Below are positions 26,958 through 34,134 of a stretch of DNA of 64,000 bases, in pieces (position 1 is the first letter of the stretch; each line of letters starts with the position of its first letter). This DNA is from Agromyces sp. G08B096 (GTDB lineage: Bacteria > Actinomycetota > Actinomycetes > Actinomycetales > Microbacteriaceae): the NCBI RefSeq assembly GCF_040267705.1, contig NZ_CP158374.1:1426001-1490000 (forward strand), in the 5' to 3' direction. A program made the position numbers and the translations under genes. Under the pieces are notes generated by a model. The model ran no database searches, had not been told where the DNA came from, and worked only from the letters and a program-made list of their open reading frames with translations.

Positions 26958-28091
26958 TCAGAGGTCGAGCCGGTACCCGCGCTTCACCACAGTGGCGATG
27001 ACCCCGGGCACGCCGATCGTCCGGCGGAGCCGGCTCATCGCGACCTCGAGGGCGTGCTCGTCGCACGAGCCTGGGAGGGCGCGGGCGAGTCGCTCGCGGG
27101 AGACCACCGAGCCGTTCGCGGCGACGAGGGTGCGCAGGATCGTGCGACCAGCGGGGGCGAGCTGGATGCGTCGCCCCCTGACCTCGACCACGCTGCCCCG
27201 AAGCTCGACGGGGCCGGCGCGCGTGACGAGCCGCTCCACCCGGTGCTCCTCGAGGTGCTCGCACACCAGCCGGATGAGCGCGCCCATGCGGAACCGCTCG
27301 GGCTGGACGGGGGTGATCCCCGCGTCGACGAGCGGCTGCGCGGTGACCGGTCCGACCGCTGCGGCCACGACCGGGCCGCGCATCGCCTGGATCACCTCCT
27401 CGCCCGCGCCGACGCTCTCGGCGGCCGCGAAGAGCGCGTGCACGGCCGGCGCGCTGGTGAAGGTCACGCAGTCGATCGACTCGGTGCGGATGGCGTCGAT
27501 GAGGCGGCCGACGCGCTCGTCCGCGTCGTCGGGCAGGGTCCAGCGGTACGGCTCGACCGTGAGTACGCGCGCGTGATGCTCGCGCAGCCGGTCGAGTTGC
27601 GCCGGGTCGAGGAAGCCGTGCAGCTGCACCGCGACCGTGAGGCCCGGCGGGTACTGCTCGAGGACGGTGTCGACGAGCGAGTCGGTCGTCTCGTGCGGGC
27701 TCATGCCGACATCGTTCAGGCCCGCCGCCCGGATCCCCCCGCGCGCCTTCGGACCACGGACGAGGATCGCGCTCGCCGAGAGGGCCTCGACGAGCGCATC
27801 GCCGAGCCCCGCGGCGTCGGCGACCTCGAACCAGCGGCGCACCCCGTACGCCGTCGTCGCGAGCAGCACGTCGGGTCTCGCGTCGATGATCGCCCTCGTG
27901 TCTGCGATGACGGGGTCGTCGACCCGCGCGTTGGCGATCCGAAGCGTCGGCGCGTGCAGGACCTGGGCGCCGCGGCGCTCGAGCGCATCGATGAGGTCGC
28001 CCGACCGGCGATCGCTCGTGACGCCGATGCGGAACCCTTCGAGCTGGTCGGGGCGGAATCCCGGCGCGATGACCTCGGGCGCGAGGCTCAT
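26958..28091 (-). CDS. HemD-like domain fused to OmpR-type winged helix (NnaR-like regulator)
   Basis: A 377-residue protein. Residues 1-265 form a uroporphyrinogen-III synthase fold (GFRIGVTSDRRSGDLIDALERRGAQV, CVTFTSAPAVHALF, VAAAVGPVTAQPL). Residues about 285-377 form an OmpR/PhoB DNA-binding domain (RTILRTLVAANGSVVSRERLARAL, DEHALEVAMSRLRRTIG, VIATVVKRGYRLDL). The same architecture occurs in Streptomyces NnaR, which acts with GlnR on nitrate genes. Regulation is therefore more likely than haem synthesis, though dual function cannot be excluded. Start overlaps the cobA stop (ATGA); it is third in the nirB-cobA operon. Confidence 0.85.
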   Translation of the reverse strand: MSLAPEVIAPGFRPDQLEGFRIGVTSDRRSGDLIDALERRGAQVLHAPTLRIANARVDDPVIADTRAIIDARPDVLLATTAYGVRRWFEVADAAGLGDALVEALSASAILVRGPKARGGIRAAGLNDVGMSPHETTDSLVDTVLEQYPPGLTVAVQLHGFLDPAQLDRLREHHARVLTVEPYRWTLPDDADERVGRLIDAIRTESIDCVTFTSAPAVHALFAAAESVGAGEEVIQAMRGPVVAAAVGPVTAQPLVDAGITPVQPERFRMGALIRLVCEHLEEHRVERLVTRAGPVELRGSVVEVRGRRIQLAPAGRTILRTLVAANGSVVSRERLARALPGSCDEHALEVAMSRLRRTIGVPGVIATVVKRGYRLDL

Positions 28092-28882
28092 GCGCCAGCC
28101 GCCCCGAGCTCGGCGGCCCGGTCGACGACCGCCCGCGCGTCCGGATCGCCGTCGTGCGCGAGGCCGACGACCTCGCCGATCACGATGACGGCGGGGGAGA
28201 CCGCCCGGGCGCGCGCGGCCGCCGCGACCGCGCCGCCCAGGTCGGTGACGGTGGTGCGCTGACCGGGCTGGAACCCGCGCTCCACGATGGCGAGCGGCAG
28301 GTCGGCCGGGAGGCCGTGCCGCACGAGGCCGGCGGTGAGCGACGGCAGCGTGTTCACGCCCATCAGGATCACGATGGTGCCGCCGAGGCCCGCGAGGTGT
28401 CCGAGGGTCTCCTCGTCGAGCGGCGCGTGACCCGAGATGACGGTGAAGAGGTGGCTGACGCCGCGATGGGTGAGCGGGATGCCGGCGGCCGAGGGCACCG
28501 CGACCGCGCTCGTGACCCCGGGGACGACCTCGACGGGGATCCCGGCGCGCCGGCACGCGAGCACCTCCTCGCCGCCCCGGCCGAGCACGTACGGGTCGCC
28601 GCCCTTCAGCCGGACGACGTGCCGTCCCTCGAGCGCGAGCCCGACCATGAGGGCCTCGATTTCGGACTGCGGCAGCGCGTGGTGGCCGGGGCGCTTGCCG
28701 ACGTCCACGAGCCGCGCCCGAGGAGCCAGCGTCCCGAGCGTCGCGTGCGGGGCGAGCCGGTCGTACAGGACGACGTCCGCAGACTCGAGCGCGCGGACCG
28801 CCCGCAGCGTGAGGAGGTCCTCAGCACCCGGTCCGCCGCCCACGAGCGTGACCCGGCCGGACCCGGCCCGCGCGCGGGTCAT
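28088..28882 (-). CDS. cobA: Uroporphyrinogen-III C-methyltransferase
   Basis: A 264-residue SAM-dependent tetrapyrrole methylase converting uroporphyrinogen III to precorrin-2, the first step to sirohaem, the cofactor of NirB. Motifs: VTLVGGGPGAEDLLTLRAVRAL, DVVLYDRL, VRLKGGDPYVLGRGGEE, VVPGVTSAVAVPSAAGIPLTHRG and TIVILMGVNTLPSL. This is the single-domain CobA form without the CysG oxidase/chelatase half; the CbiX-like protein at 20.7 kb may supply the chelatase. It overlaps both the nirB stop and the HemD-winged-helix start by four bases (ATGA). Confidence 0.95.
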   Translation of the reverse strand: MTRARAGSGRVTLVGGGPGAEDLLTLRAVRALESADVVLYDRLAPHATLGTLAPRARLVDVGKRPGHHALPQSEIEALMVGLALEGRHVVRLKGGDPYVLGRGGEEVLACRRAGIPVEVVPGVTSAVAVPSAAGIPLTHRGVSHLFTVISGHAPLDEETLGHLAGLGGTIVILMGVNTLPSLTAGLVRHGLPADLPLAIVERGFQPGQRTTVTDLGGAVAAAARARAVSPAVIVIGEVVGLAHDGDPDARAVVDRAAELGAAGA

Positions 28883-31497
28883 GCGTCGACCCCTCGCACC
28901 GGGAGGCTCGCGCCGGCGATGAGCACCGCCCGTCCCTCGGCCTGCTCCTCCGGCGTCGCCGGCCGGAACTGCTCGCGTTCGGGCACCCGCGCGCTCGCCG
29001 GACCCGGCAGGTCGGGCGCGTTCACGAAGGAACGGAACCGGCGGAGCCGTTCGGGGTCGGCGAGCGTCGCCGCCCACTCGTCCTCGTACGTGTCGACGTG
29101 GCGCGACATCGCGAGCTCGAGCTCGTCGGCGAGGCCGAGCGAATCGTGCACGACGACATCGCGCACGTGGTCGAGGCCGCCCTCCAGGTCCTCGATCCAT
29201 CGGGCCGTCCGCTGCAGCCGATCCGCGGTGCGGATGTAGTACATCAGGTAGCGGTCGATGTAGCGGATCAGCGTCTCGTCGTCGAGGTCGCTCGCGAGCA
29301 GCTGCGCGTGCGCGGGCTGGAAGCCGCCGTTGCCGCCGACGTACAGGTTCCAGCCCTGCTCGGTCGCGATCACGCCGACGTCCTTGCCCCTGGCCTCGGC
29401 GCATTCGCGGGCGCATCCCGAGACGCCGAACTTCAGCTTGTGCGGCGACCGGAGGCCGCGGTACCGCAGCTCCAGCTGCACCGCCATGCCGACCGAGTCC
29501 TGCACGCCGAACCGGCACCAGGTGGACCCGACGCAGCTCTTCACGTTGCGCAGCGCCTTGCCGTACGCCTGCCCGGATTCGAAGCCCGCGTCCACGAGCT
29601 TCCGCCAGATGTCGGGCAGTTGGTCGAGCCTGGCGCCGAAGAGGTCGATCCGCTGGCCGCCCGTGATCTTCGTGTAAAGGCCGAACTCCATGGCGACCTC
29701 GGCGATCACGGCCAGCTTCTCGGGGGTGATCTCGCCGGCGGGGATGCGCGGGACGACCGAGTACGTGCCGTCCTTCTGCATGTTCGCCATCGCCCGGTCG
29801 TTGGTGTCCTGCAGGGTGCCGCGGCCGGCGTCGAGGATGTAGGCGCCGTGCTGCGTCGCGAGGATGGACGCGATCGCGGGCTTGCACACGTCGCAGCCGA
29901 GGCCGCGGCCGAAGCGGGTGAGGATCTCGTCGAAGCTCGTGAGTCCCAGCACCCGCACGGATTCGAAGAGCTCCTGACGGCTGAGTTCGAAGTGCTCGCA
30001 GAGCGCGCGCGACGCCTCGATCCCGGCTTTGGCGAGCTCGCCCTCGAGGAGCTTCTTCACGAGCGGCACGCACGACCCGCACTGCATCCCCGCGCGGGTG
30101 CACGCCTTGAGCGCGCCGAGCTCGGTGCACCCGGCCTCGTGGTCGCCGTGCTCGCCGCCGATCGCGGTGCGGATGGCGCCGGCCGAGACGTTGTTGCACG
30201 CGCAGACGAGCGCGGATTCGGGCAGCTCCGCGCCGGCCGGTGCCTCCATGCCGCTCGCCGAGAGGTACGCGGCGGGCTCTCCCGGAAGTTCGGTGCCGAG
30301 CAGCGGACGCAGCGAGGCGTACGGTGCCGCGTCGCCCACGAAGATGCCGCCGAGGAGCGTCTTGGCGTCGTCGGTCATCACGAGCTTCTGGTAGAGCCCG
30401 CGCGCCGGGTCCGCGTAGACGATCTCGAGCGCGCCCTCGGCCCGGGCGAGGGCGTCCCCGAAGCTCGCGACATCGACCCCGGAGAGCTTCAGCTTCGTCG
30501 CATCGTCGACGGTCGTGAACTCGGCGAGTCCGCCGAGGAGCCGGTCGGCGACCACCTCGGCCATGGCGTTCGCCGGCGCCACGAGGCCGGTGCACCGGCC
30601 CTCGAAGCTCGCCACCTCGCCGATCGCCCACACCCCGGGCAGCGAGGTCCGGCACGCCGGGTCGATCTCGACGCCGCCGCGCGGTCCGAGCTCGAGACCG
30701 AGGTCGCGGCCGAGCTCGTCGCGCGCACGGATGCCGATCGCGAAGATCACGAGGTCGGCGTCCACGCGACGGCCGTTCGTGAGGCCGACGCCCGTGACGA
30801 CCCCGCCGTCGACGTGGACCGTCTGCGGCCTCGTGCCCAGATGCAGATCGATGCCCTGTCCGGCGATGATGCGGCCGAGCGCCCGGCCCGCGCCTTCGTC
30901 GAGCTGGGCCGACATCAGCCAGCCGCCCGAGTGGACGATCGCCGCGTCGGCGCCGAGCCGGGCGAGGCCGCCGGCCGCCTCGAGGCCGAGCAGGCCGCCG
31001 CCCGCGACCACCACGCGCGCCGGCCGGCCGCGCTCGGCCGTGATGGCGCGGGCCTCGGCGACGATCCGGTCGATGTCGTCGATCGTGCGGTACACGCGGA
31101 CGTGCTCATGCCCGGCGATCTCCGGCACCGGTGCGCTCGAACCGGTCGCGAGCACGAGCTCGTCCCAGTGCAGCGTGCGGCCGGCATCCGTCGCGGCGGT
31201 CCGGGCCGCGTGATCGACGGCGACGACGCGCTCGCCGAGGATGAGCCGCACCGAGCCCTCGTCCCACACCGATGAGGGCTCGAGCGTGAGGTCGACTGCG
31301 CCGTCCAGGCGCGTGCTGAGGGCCACACGGTCGTAGGGGCGCCACGGCTCCTCGCCGACGACGGTGACGCGCAGTCGGCGTCCGCCGTCGCGGGCGTGCA
31401 GGCTGTCGGCCAGGCGATGGGCGGCGGGGCCGGCGCCGACGACGAGGACGTCGCGGACACCGGTCGCGGCGGCGGCCGGCATGACGGGCTCGGTCAT
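28879..31497 (-). CDS. nirB: Nitrite reductase (NAD(P)H) large subunit
   Basis: An 872-residue assimilatory nitrite reductase producing ammonium. N-terminal FAD (DVLVVGAGPAAHRLADSL) and NAD(P)H (VVVAGGGLLGLEAAGGLARLGADA) domains; a BFD-like [2Fe-2S] domain at about 430-490 (CACNNVSAGAI, CTRAGMQCGSC); then the sirohaem/[4Fe-4S] domain with cysteines at 655/661 (CVGSTWC) and 695/699 (CAREC). The start at 31497 was chosen because the GlnR-like promoter and the GGAG ribosome-binding site lie just upstream; the longer reading frame would run through them. First gene of nirB-cobA-HemD/winged helix, divergent from nirD. Confidence 0.97.
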   Translation of the reverse strand: MTEPVMPAAAATGVRDVLVVGAGPAAHRLADSLHARDGGRRLRVTVVGEEPWRPYDRVALSTRLDGAVDLTLEPSSVWDEGSVRLILGERVVAVDHAARTAATDAGRTLHWDELVLATGSSAPVPEIAGHEHVRVYRTIDDIDRIVAEARAITAERGRPARVVVAGGGLLGLEAAGGLARLGADAAIVHSGGWLMSAQLDEGAGRALGRIIAGQGIDLHLGTRPQTVHVDGGVVTGVGLTNGRRVDADLVIFAIGIRARDELGRDLGLELGPRGGVEIDPACRTSLPGVWAIGEVASFEGRCTGLVAPANAMAEVVADRLLGGLAEFTTVDDATKLKLSGVDVASFGDALARAEGALEIVYADPARGLYQKLVMTDDAKTLLGGIFVGDAAPYASLRPLLGTELPGEPAAYLSASGMEAPAGAELPESALVCACNNVSAGAIRTAIGGEHGDHEAGCTELGALKACTRAGMQCGSCVPLVKKLLEGELAKAGIEASRALCEHFELSRQELFESVRVLGLTSFDEILTRFGRGLGCDVCKPAIASILATQHGAYILDAGRGTLQDTNDRAMANMQKDGTYSVVPRIPAGEITPEKLAVIAEVAMEFGLYTKITGGQRIDLFGARLDQLPDIWRKLVDAGFESGQAYGKALRNVKSCVGSTWCRFGVQDSVGMAVQLELRYRGLRSPHKLKFGVSGCARECAEARGKDVGVIATEQGWNLYVGGNGGFQPAHAQLLASDLDDETLIRYIDRYLMYYIRTADRLQRTARWIEDLEGGLDHVRDVVVHDSLGLADELELAMSRHVDTYEDEWAATLADPERLRRFRSFVNAPDLPGPASARVPEREQFRPATPEEQAEGRAVLIAGASLPVRGVDA

Positions 31498-31525
31498 GGA
31501 TCCTCCTGCTCCTCGAGTGCCGCCG

Positions 31526-31568
31526 ACACTACGACCGGGCCGTTTCCGCCGTATTACGCCGGTGTAAC
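31526..31568 (-). promoter_or_regulatory. GlnR-like box and -10 of the nirB operon
   Basis: Minus strand: GTTAC (31568-31564), six bases, GTAAT (31557-31553), six bases, GAAAC (31546-31542), then 10 bases to TAGTGT (31531-31526). This is the best GTNAC-N6-GAAAC match in the window and would place GlnR over the -35 region. Confidence 0.75.
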
Positions 31569-31618
31569 CCGAGCCGCCCCTCGACCGCACACCGGTCCCG
31601 CAGCCGTGTGAGGAGCCG

Positions 31619-31673
31619 GTGACGGAGGCGAAACACCGAGGATGCCCCGACGGAAACACGCGCGACGTAGCGT
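31619..31673 (+). promoter_or_regulatory. GlnR-like boxes and -10 of nirD
   Basis: GTGAC (31619-31623), six bases, GAAAC (31630-31634) is a perfect GTNAC-N6-GAAAC match. A second GAAAC (31653-31657) follows 23 bases on, then 10 bases to TAGCGT (31668-31673). This divergent promoter has its own sites, separate from those of nirB, within the same 203-base region. Confidence 0.7.
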
Positions 31674-31700
31674 CGGAGTCGACCGAGAGGAGCCGTGCCG

Positions 31701-32048
31701 ATGAGCCTCACGCTGACCGAGACGACCTGGGTGCGCGTCTGCTCGCTCGACGAGCTCGAGCCGTGCTGGGGCGAGGTCGCCCTCGTCGCCGGCCGGCAGA
31801 TCGCGATGGTGCTCGTGGCACCCGGGGAGGTGTACGCCGTGGACCACCACGACCCGAAGACCGGCGCGCCCGTCATGGCGCGCGGCATCGTGGGCTCGCG
31901 GGGCGATCGCCCGACGCTCGCCTCGCCGCTGCACAAACAGGTCTACGACCTCGGCACGGGGGAGTGCTTCACCGACCCCGCGCTCGTGCTGCGCACCTAC
32001 CGCACGCGGATCGTCGGCGGCGCCATCGAGGTCGAGCTCGACCTCTGA
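31701..32048 (+). CDS. nirD: Nitrite reductase (NAD(P)H) small subunit
   Basis: A 115-residue Rieske-fold partner of NirB (TETTWVRVCSLDELEPCWGEVALVAGRQIAMVLV...ASPLHKQVYDLGTGECF). The CxH and CxxH cluster ligands of true Rieske proteins are missing, as usual for NirD, so it is structural or docking rather than a [2Fe-2S] carrier. It is encoded divergently from nirB instead of downstream, the more common order. Start at 31701 has AGAGGAG eight bases upstream; a GTG two codons earlier is possible. A strong hairpin follows at 32083-32119. Confidence 0.92.
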   Translation: MSLTLTETTWVRVCSLDELEPCWGEVALVAGRQIAMVLVAPGEVYAVDHHDPKTGAPVMARGIVGSRGDRPTLASPLHKQVYDLGTGECFTDPALVLRTYRTRIVGGAIEVELDL

Positions 32049-32082
32049 CCGTGCGGCCTCCGCAGCCACGGTCCGAGAACGG

Positions 32083-32119
32083 CGGATGCCCCGCCCCGAA
32101 GCTCGGGGCGAGGCATCCG
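32083..32119. terminator. Terminator hairpin built from an inverted GGATGCC/GGCATCC pair
   Basis: CGGATGCC and CGCCCCGA (32083-32099) pair with TCGGGGCG and GGCATCCG (32103-32119): two 8-bp helices with one C-A mismatch between them and a 3-base loop. It separates convergent nirD and map. The outer arms are the heptamer that is over-represented across the window. Confidence 0.8.
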
Positions 32120-32130
32120 TGTCGCCTGTT

Positions 32131-32168
32131 CAGCCGCGGGCGGTGAGCCTCAGCCGCGGGCGGTGAGC
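32131..32168 (-). repeat. 20-base tandem duplication at the map 3' end
   Basis: CAGCCGCGGGCGGTGAGC occurs at 32131-32148 and 32151-32168. The right copy encodes the last map codons and stop; the left copy repeats them just beyond the stop. Same arrangement as at the smc 3' end. Confidence 0.8.
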
Positions 32169-32917
32169 ACGATGGGGTCGCCGTCGGTGACCGCCACGGT
32201 GTGCTCGGAGTGCGCTCCGCGTGAGCCGTCGGCGCTGCGCAGCGTCCAGCCGTCGGGGTCGGTGAAGATGCGGTCGGTCGTCTGCAGGAACCACGGCTCG
32301 ATCGCGATGACGAGGCCGGGCTTCAGGGGCAGGCCGCGGCCCGGCCGGCCGTTGTTCGGGATGTGCGGGTCGCCGTGCATCGTGCGGCCCACGCCGTGCC
32401 CGCCGAAATCGGTGTTGATGGTGTAGCCCTGCTCCCGCGCCACGTCGGCGATGGCGCGCGAGATGTCGCCGATGCGGTTGCCCGGACGCGCCGCCGCGAT
32501 ACCGGCCTCGAGTGCACGCTCGGTGGTGCGGATGAGCCGGAGGTCCTCGTCCCGCGCGGTGCCGACCACGACCGAGATCGCCGAGTCGGCCACCCAGCCG
32601 TCGACCGATGCCGCGAAGTCGAGGCTCAGCAGATCGCCGTCCTTCAGTGCGTAGTCGAACGGCAGGCCGTGCAGCACCGCATCGTTCACCGACGTGCAGA
32701 GCACCTTGCCGAACGGGCTCGCCCCGAACGACGGGTGGTAGTCGATGTAGCAGCTCTCCGCGCCGGCCTTGCGGATCATCTCGTGTGCGATCCGGTCGAG
32801 CTCCAGCAGGTTGACGCCCACCTTCGCCGCCGCCGCGGTCGCCTCCAGCACGCTCGCCACGAACCGCCCTGCCGGGCGCATCTGGTCGATCTCGGCCGGG
32901 GTCCTCAGTTCGATCAC
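32150..32917 (-). CDS. map: Methionine aminopeptidase, type I
   Basis: Removes the initiator methionine from nascent proteins. 255 residues. The five metal ligands are visible: both aspartates in LLSLDFAASVDGWVADSAIS, the His in GGHGVGRTMHGDPHIPN, and glutamates in VIAIEPWF and HSEHTVAV. No N-terminal zinc-finger or SH3 extension. The GTG start at 32917 is preceded by GGAAGGAGAG, a near-perfect ribosome-binding site, and gives the usual VIELRTPAEIDQMRPAGR beginning. Convergent with nirD; a tandem duplication covers its last codons. Confidence 0.96.
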   Translation of the reverse strand: MIELRTPAEIDQMRPAGRFVASVLEATAAAAKVGVNLLELDRIAHEMIRKAGAESCYIDYHPSFGASPFGKVLCTSVNDAVLHGLPFDYALKDGDLLSLDFAASVDGWVADSAISVVVGTARDEDLRLIRTTERALEAGIAAARPGNRIGDISRAIADVAREQGYTINTDFGGHGVGRTMHGDPHIPNNGRPGRGLPLKPGLVIAIEPWFLQTTDRIFTDPDGWTLRSADGSRGAHSEHTVAVTDGDPIVLTARG

Positions 32918-32993
32918 GGCTCTCCTTCCTCCGAGTCCATTGTGGCGGCTCCGCCCTGAGTGAACACCCGGCCCGTTCCGAGGAGGCCGCGGG

Positions 32994-32999
32994 TACGCT
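32994..32999 (+). promoter_or_regulatory. -10 hexamer of the 33,006 membrane protein gene
   Basis: TACGCT ends six bases before the ATG at 33006; a leaderless start is predicted, with the same spacing as ftsY. Confidence 0.45.
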
Positions 33000-33005
33000 G
33001 GCGGC

Positions 33006-33506
33006 ATGTTCGTCAGGCGCGCGTTCCTCCGGTGGCAGTTCATCGCCGCGGTCGTGCTGCCGGCGTGGCTCGCGATCGGCTGGGCGGTCTTCGGCTCAGG
33101 CGGTTGGAGCACGCTCGGGCTGATCATCGCGCTGCCCGCCGCCTTCCTGTCGTTGATGGTCGTCGCATTCCTCGTGAACGCCCGTCCGACGGTGAGGCAG
33201 CAGAAGGCCGTCGCCTGGGGCGACGTCGGCGTGCTCGGCGCCTGGCACCTCGCGATCATCGGCGCCGGCTTCTACGGCACGACCGCCGTCGGGTTCGCCG
33301 TGCTCGCGATCGCGCTCGCCGTGGTCGCGTTCTGGTGGGCGATCTGGCAGCTCGTGCGCGACGGCGCCCGGCGCATGCAGGCGAGCATGGCCAAGTTCGA
33401 GCGGCTCGCCGCCGAGCAGCGCACCGGGCAGGCGGAGGCGCCCAAGCAGGTGCCGCACGACCTCGGCGAGGTCATCGTCGTGCGCGAGACGCGCGACCCC
33501 GAGTAA
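33006..33506 (+). CDS. Conserved four-helix membrane protein, function unknown
   Basis: A 166-residue protein with about four membrane helices: [41 protein letters not shown], a weaker one from [17 protein letters not shown], and [21 protein letters not shown] charged cytoplasmic C-terminal tail of about 45 residues follows ([20 protein letters not shown]). I do not recognise a catalytic motif. It is flanked by divergent map and by rplS downstream; the terminator at 33514-33545 separates it from rplS. No Shine-Dalgarno sequence; start set by the -10 hexamer. Confidence 0.75.
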   Translation: MFVRRAFLRWQFIAAVVLPAWLAIGWAVFGSGGWSTLGLIIALPAAFLSLMVVAFLVNARPTVRQQKAVAWGDVGVLGAWHLAIIGAGFYGTTAVGFAVLAIALAVVAFWWAIWQLVRDGARRMQASMAKFERLAAEQRTGQAEAPKQVPHDLGEVIVVRETRDPE

Positions 33507-33513
33507 CCGGAGG

Positions 33514-33545
33514 AGCGCCCAGGAGCTTCGGGTCCGGGCGCTTTT
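33514..33545 (+). terminator. Intrinsic terminator before rplS
   Basis: AGCGCCC (33514-33520) pairs with GGGCGCT (33536-33542) over a 15-base loop, followed by TTT. The T stretch overlaps the -35 region of the rplS promoter. Confidence 0.6.
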
Positions 33546-33573
33546 GCCGGAACCGCCCCCGATCTGGCAGAAT
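33544..33573 (+). promoter_or_regulatory. rplS promoter
   Basis: TTGCCG (33544-33549), an 18-base spacer and CAGAAT (33568-33573). The -10 context TCTGGCAGAATGGTC nearly equals that before rpsP. Confidence 0.55.
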
Positions 33574-33581
33574 GGTCGATT

Positions 33582-33644
33582 GTGCCGCCGCAGGTCTCTG
33601 CCTCCGGGGAGTACGCGCAGCGCGAAGTCTCGCGCGGGCGGCAC
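33582..33644 (+). ncRNA. Structured rplS mRNA leader (candidate autoregulatory element)
   Basis: GTGCCGCC (33582-33589) pairs with GGCGGCAC (33637-33644), closing a 47-base region that contains an inner hairpin CGCGA-AGTC-TCGCG (33621-33634). It lies at the predicted transcript 5' end, 60 bases before rplS. Ribosomal-protein leaders often bind their own product; that role here is inferred. Confidence 0.4.
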
Positions 33645-33703
33645 CAGACACGTTTCCATCAGATCCGCGTTCGACCGGCGGCGGGCGCAGAGAGCGAACC
33701 ATC

Positions 33704-34051
33704 ATGCACATCCTCGACCACGTCGACGCCTCGAGCCTGAAGTCCGACATCCCCGACTTCCGCGCCGGCGACACCGTCAAGGTGCACGTCAACATCATCG
33801 AAGGCACGCGCTCGCGTGTCCAGGTCTTCCAGGGCGTCGTCATCGGCCGTTCGGGCGAAGGCGTCCGCGAGACCTTCACGGTCCGCAAGATCAGCTTCCA
33901 GGTCGGCGTCGAGCGCAAGTTCCCCGTGCACTCGCCGATCATCGAGAAGATCGAGGTCGTCACCCGTGGTGACGTCCGCCGCGCGAAGCTCTACTACCTG
34001 CGCGAGCTCCGCGGCAAGAAGGCGAAGATCAAGGAGAAGCGCGACAACTGA
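33704..34051 (+). CDS. rplS: 50S ribosomal protein L19
   Basis: Large-subunit protein at the 30S-50S interface. 115 residues, complete: [49 protein letters not shown] to [19 protein letters not shown]. Start ATG at 33704 with a weak GCAGAGAG stretch upstream. Its own ribosomal-type promoter and a leader of about 125 bases with a closed stem suggest separate control from trmD, with which it is often co-transcribed in other bacteria. A 14-bp palindrome follows at 34091-34125. Confidence 0.97.
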   Translation: MHILDHVDASSLKSDIPDFRAGDTVKVHVNIIEGTRSRVQVFQGVVIGRSGEGVRETFTVRKISFQVGVERKFPVHSPIIEKIEVVTRGDVRRAKLYYLRELRGKKAKIKEKRDN

Positions 34052-34090
34052 TCGCCTCTTCTGCGCGTCGCCCCGGCGACGACGGATCAC

Positions 34091-34125
34091 CGAGCTCCCC
34101 ACCCCTAGACTGGGTGGGGAGCTCG
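34091..34125. promoter_or_regulatory. 14-bp palindrome holding the lepB -10 hexamer in its loop
   Basis: CGAGCTCCCCACCC (34091-34104) pairs with GGGTGGGGAGCTCG (34112-34125); the 7-base loop contains TAGACT (34106-34111). It could be the rplS terminator, an operator over the lepB promoter, or both. It ends nine bases before the lepB ATG. Confidence 0.55.
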
Positions 34126-34134
34126 GGCGGTTAA

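Noticed and set aside
31701..32048. Rieske [2Fe-2S] cluster in NirD
   Set aside because: The CxH and CxxH ligands are absent; NirD keeps only the fold.
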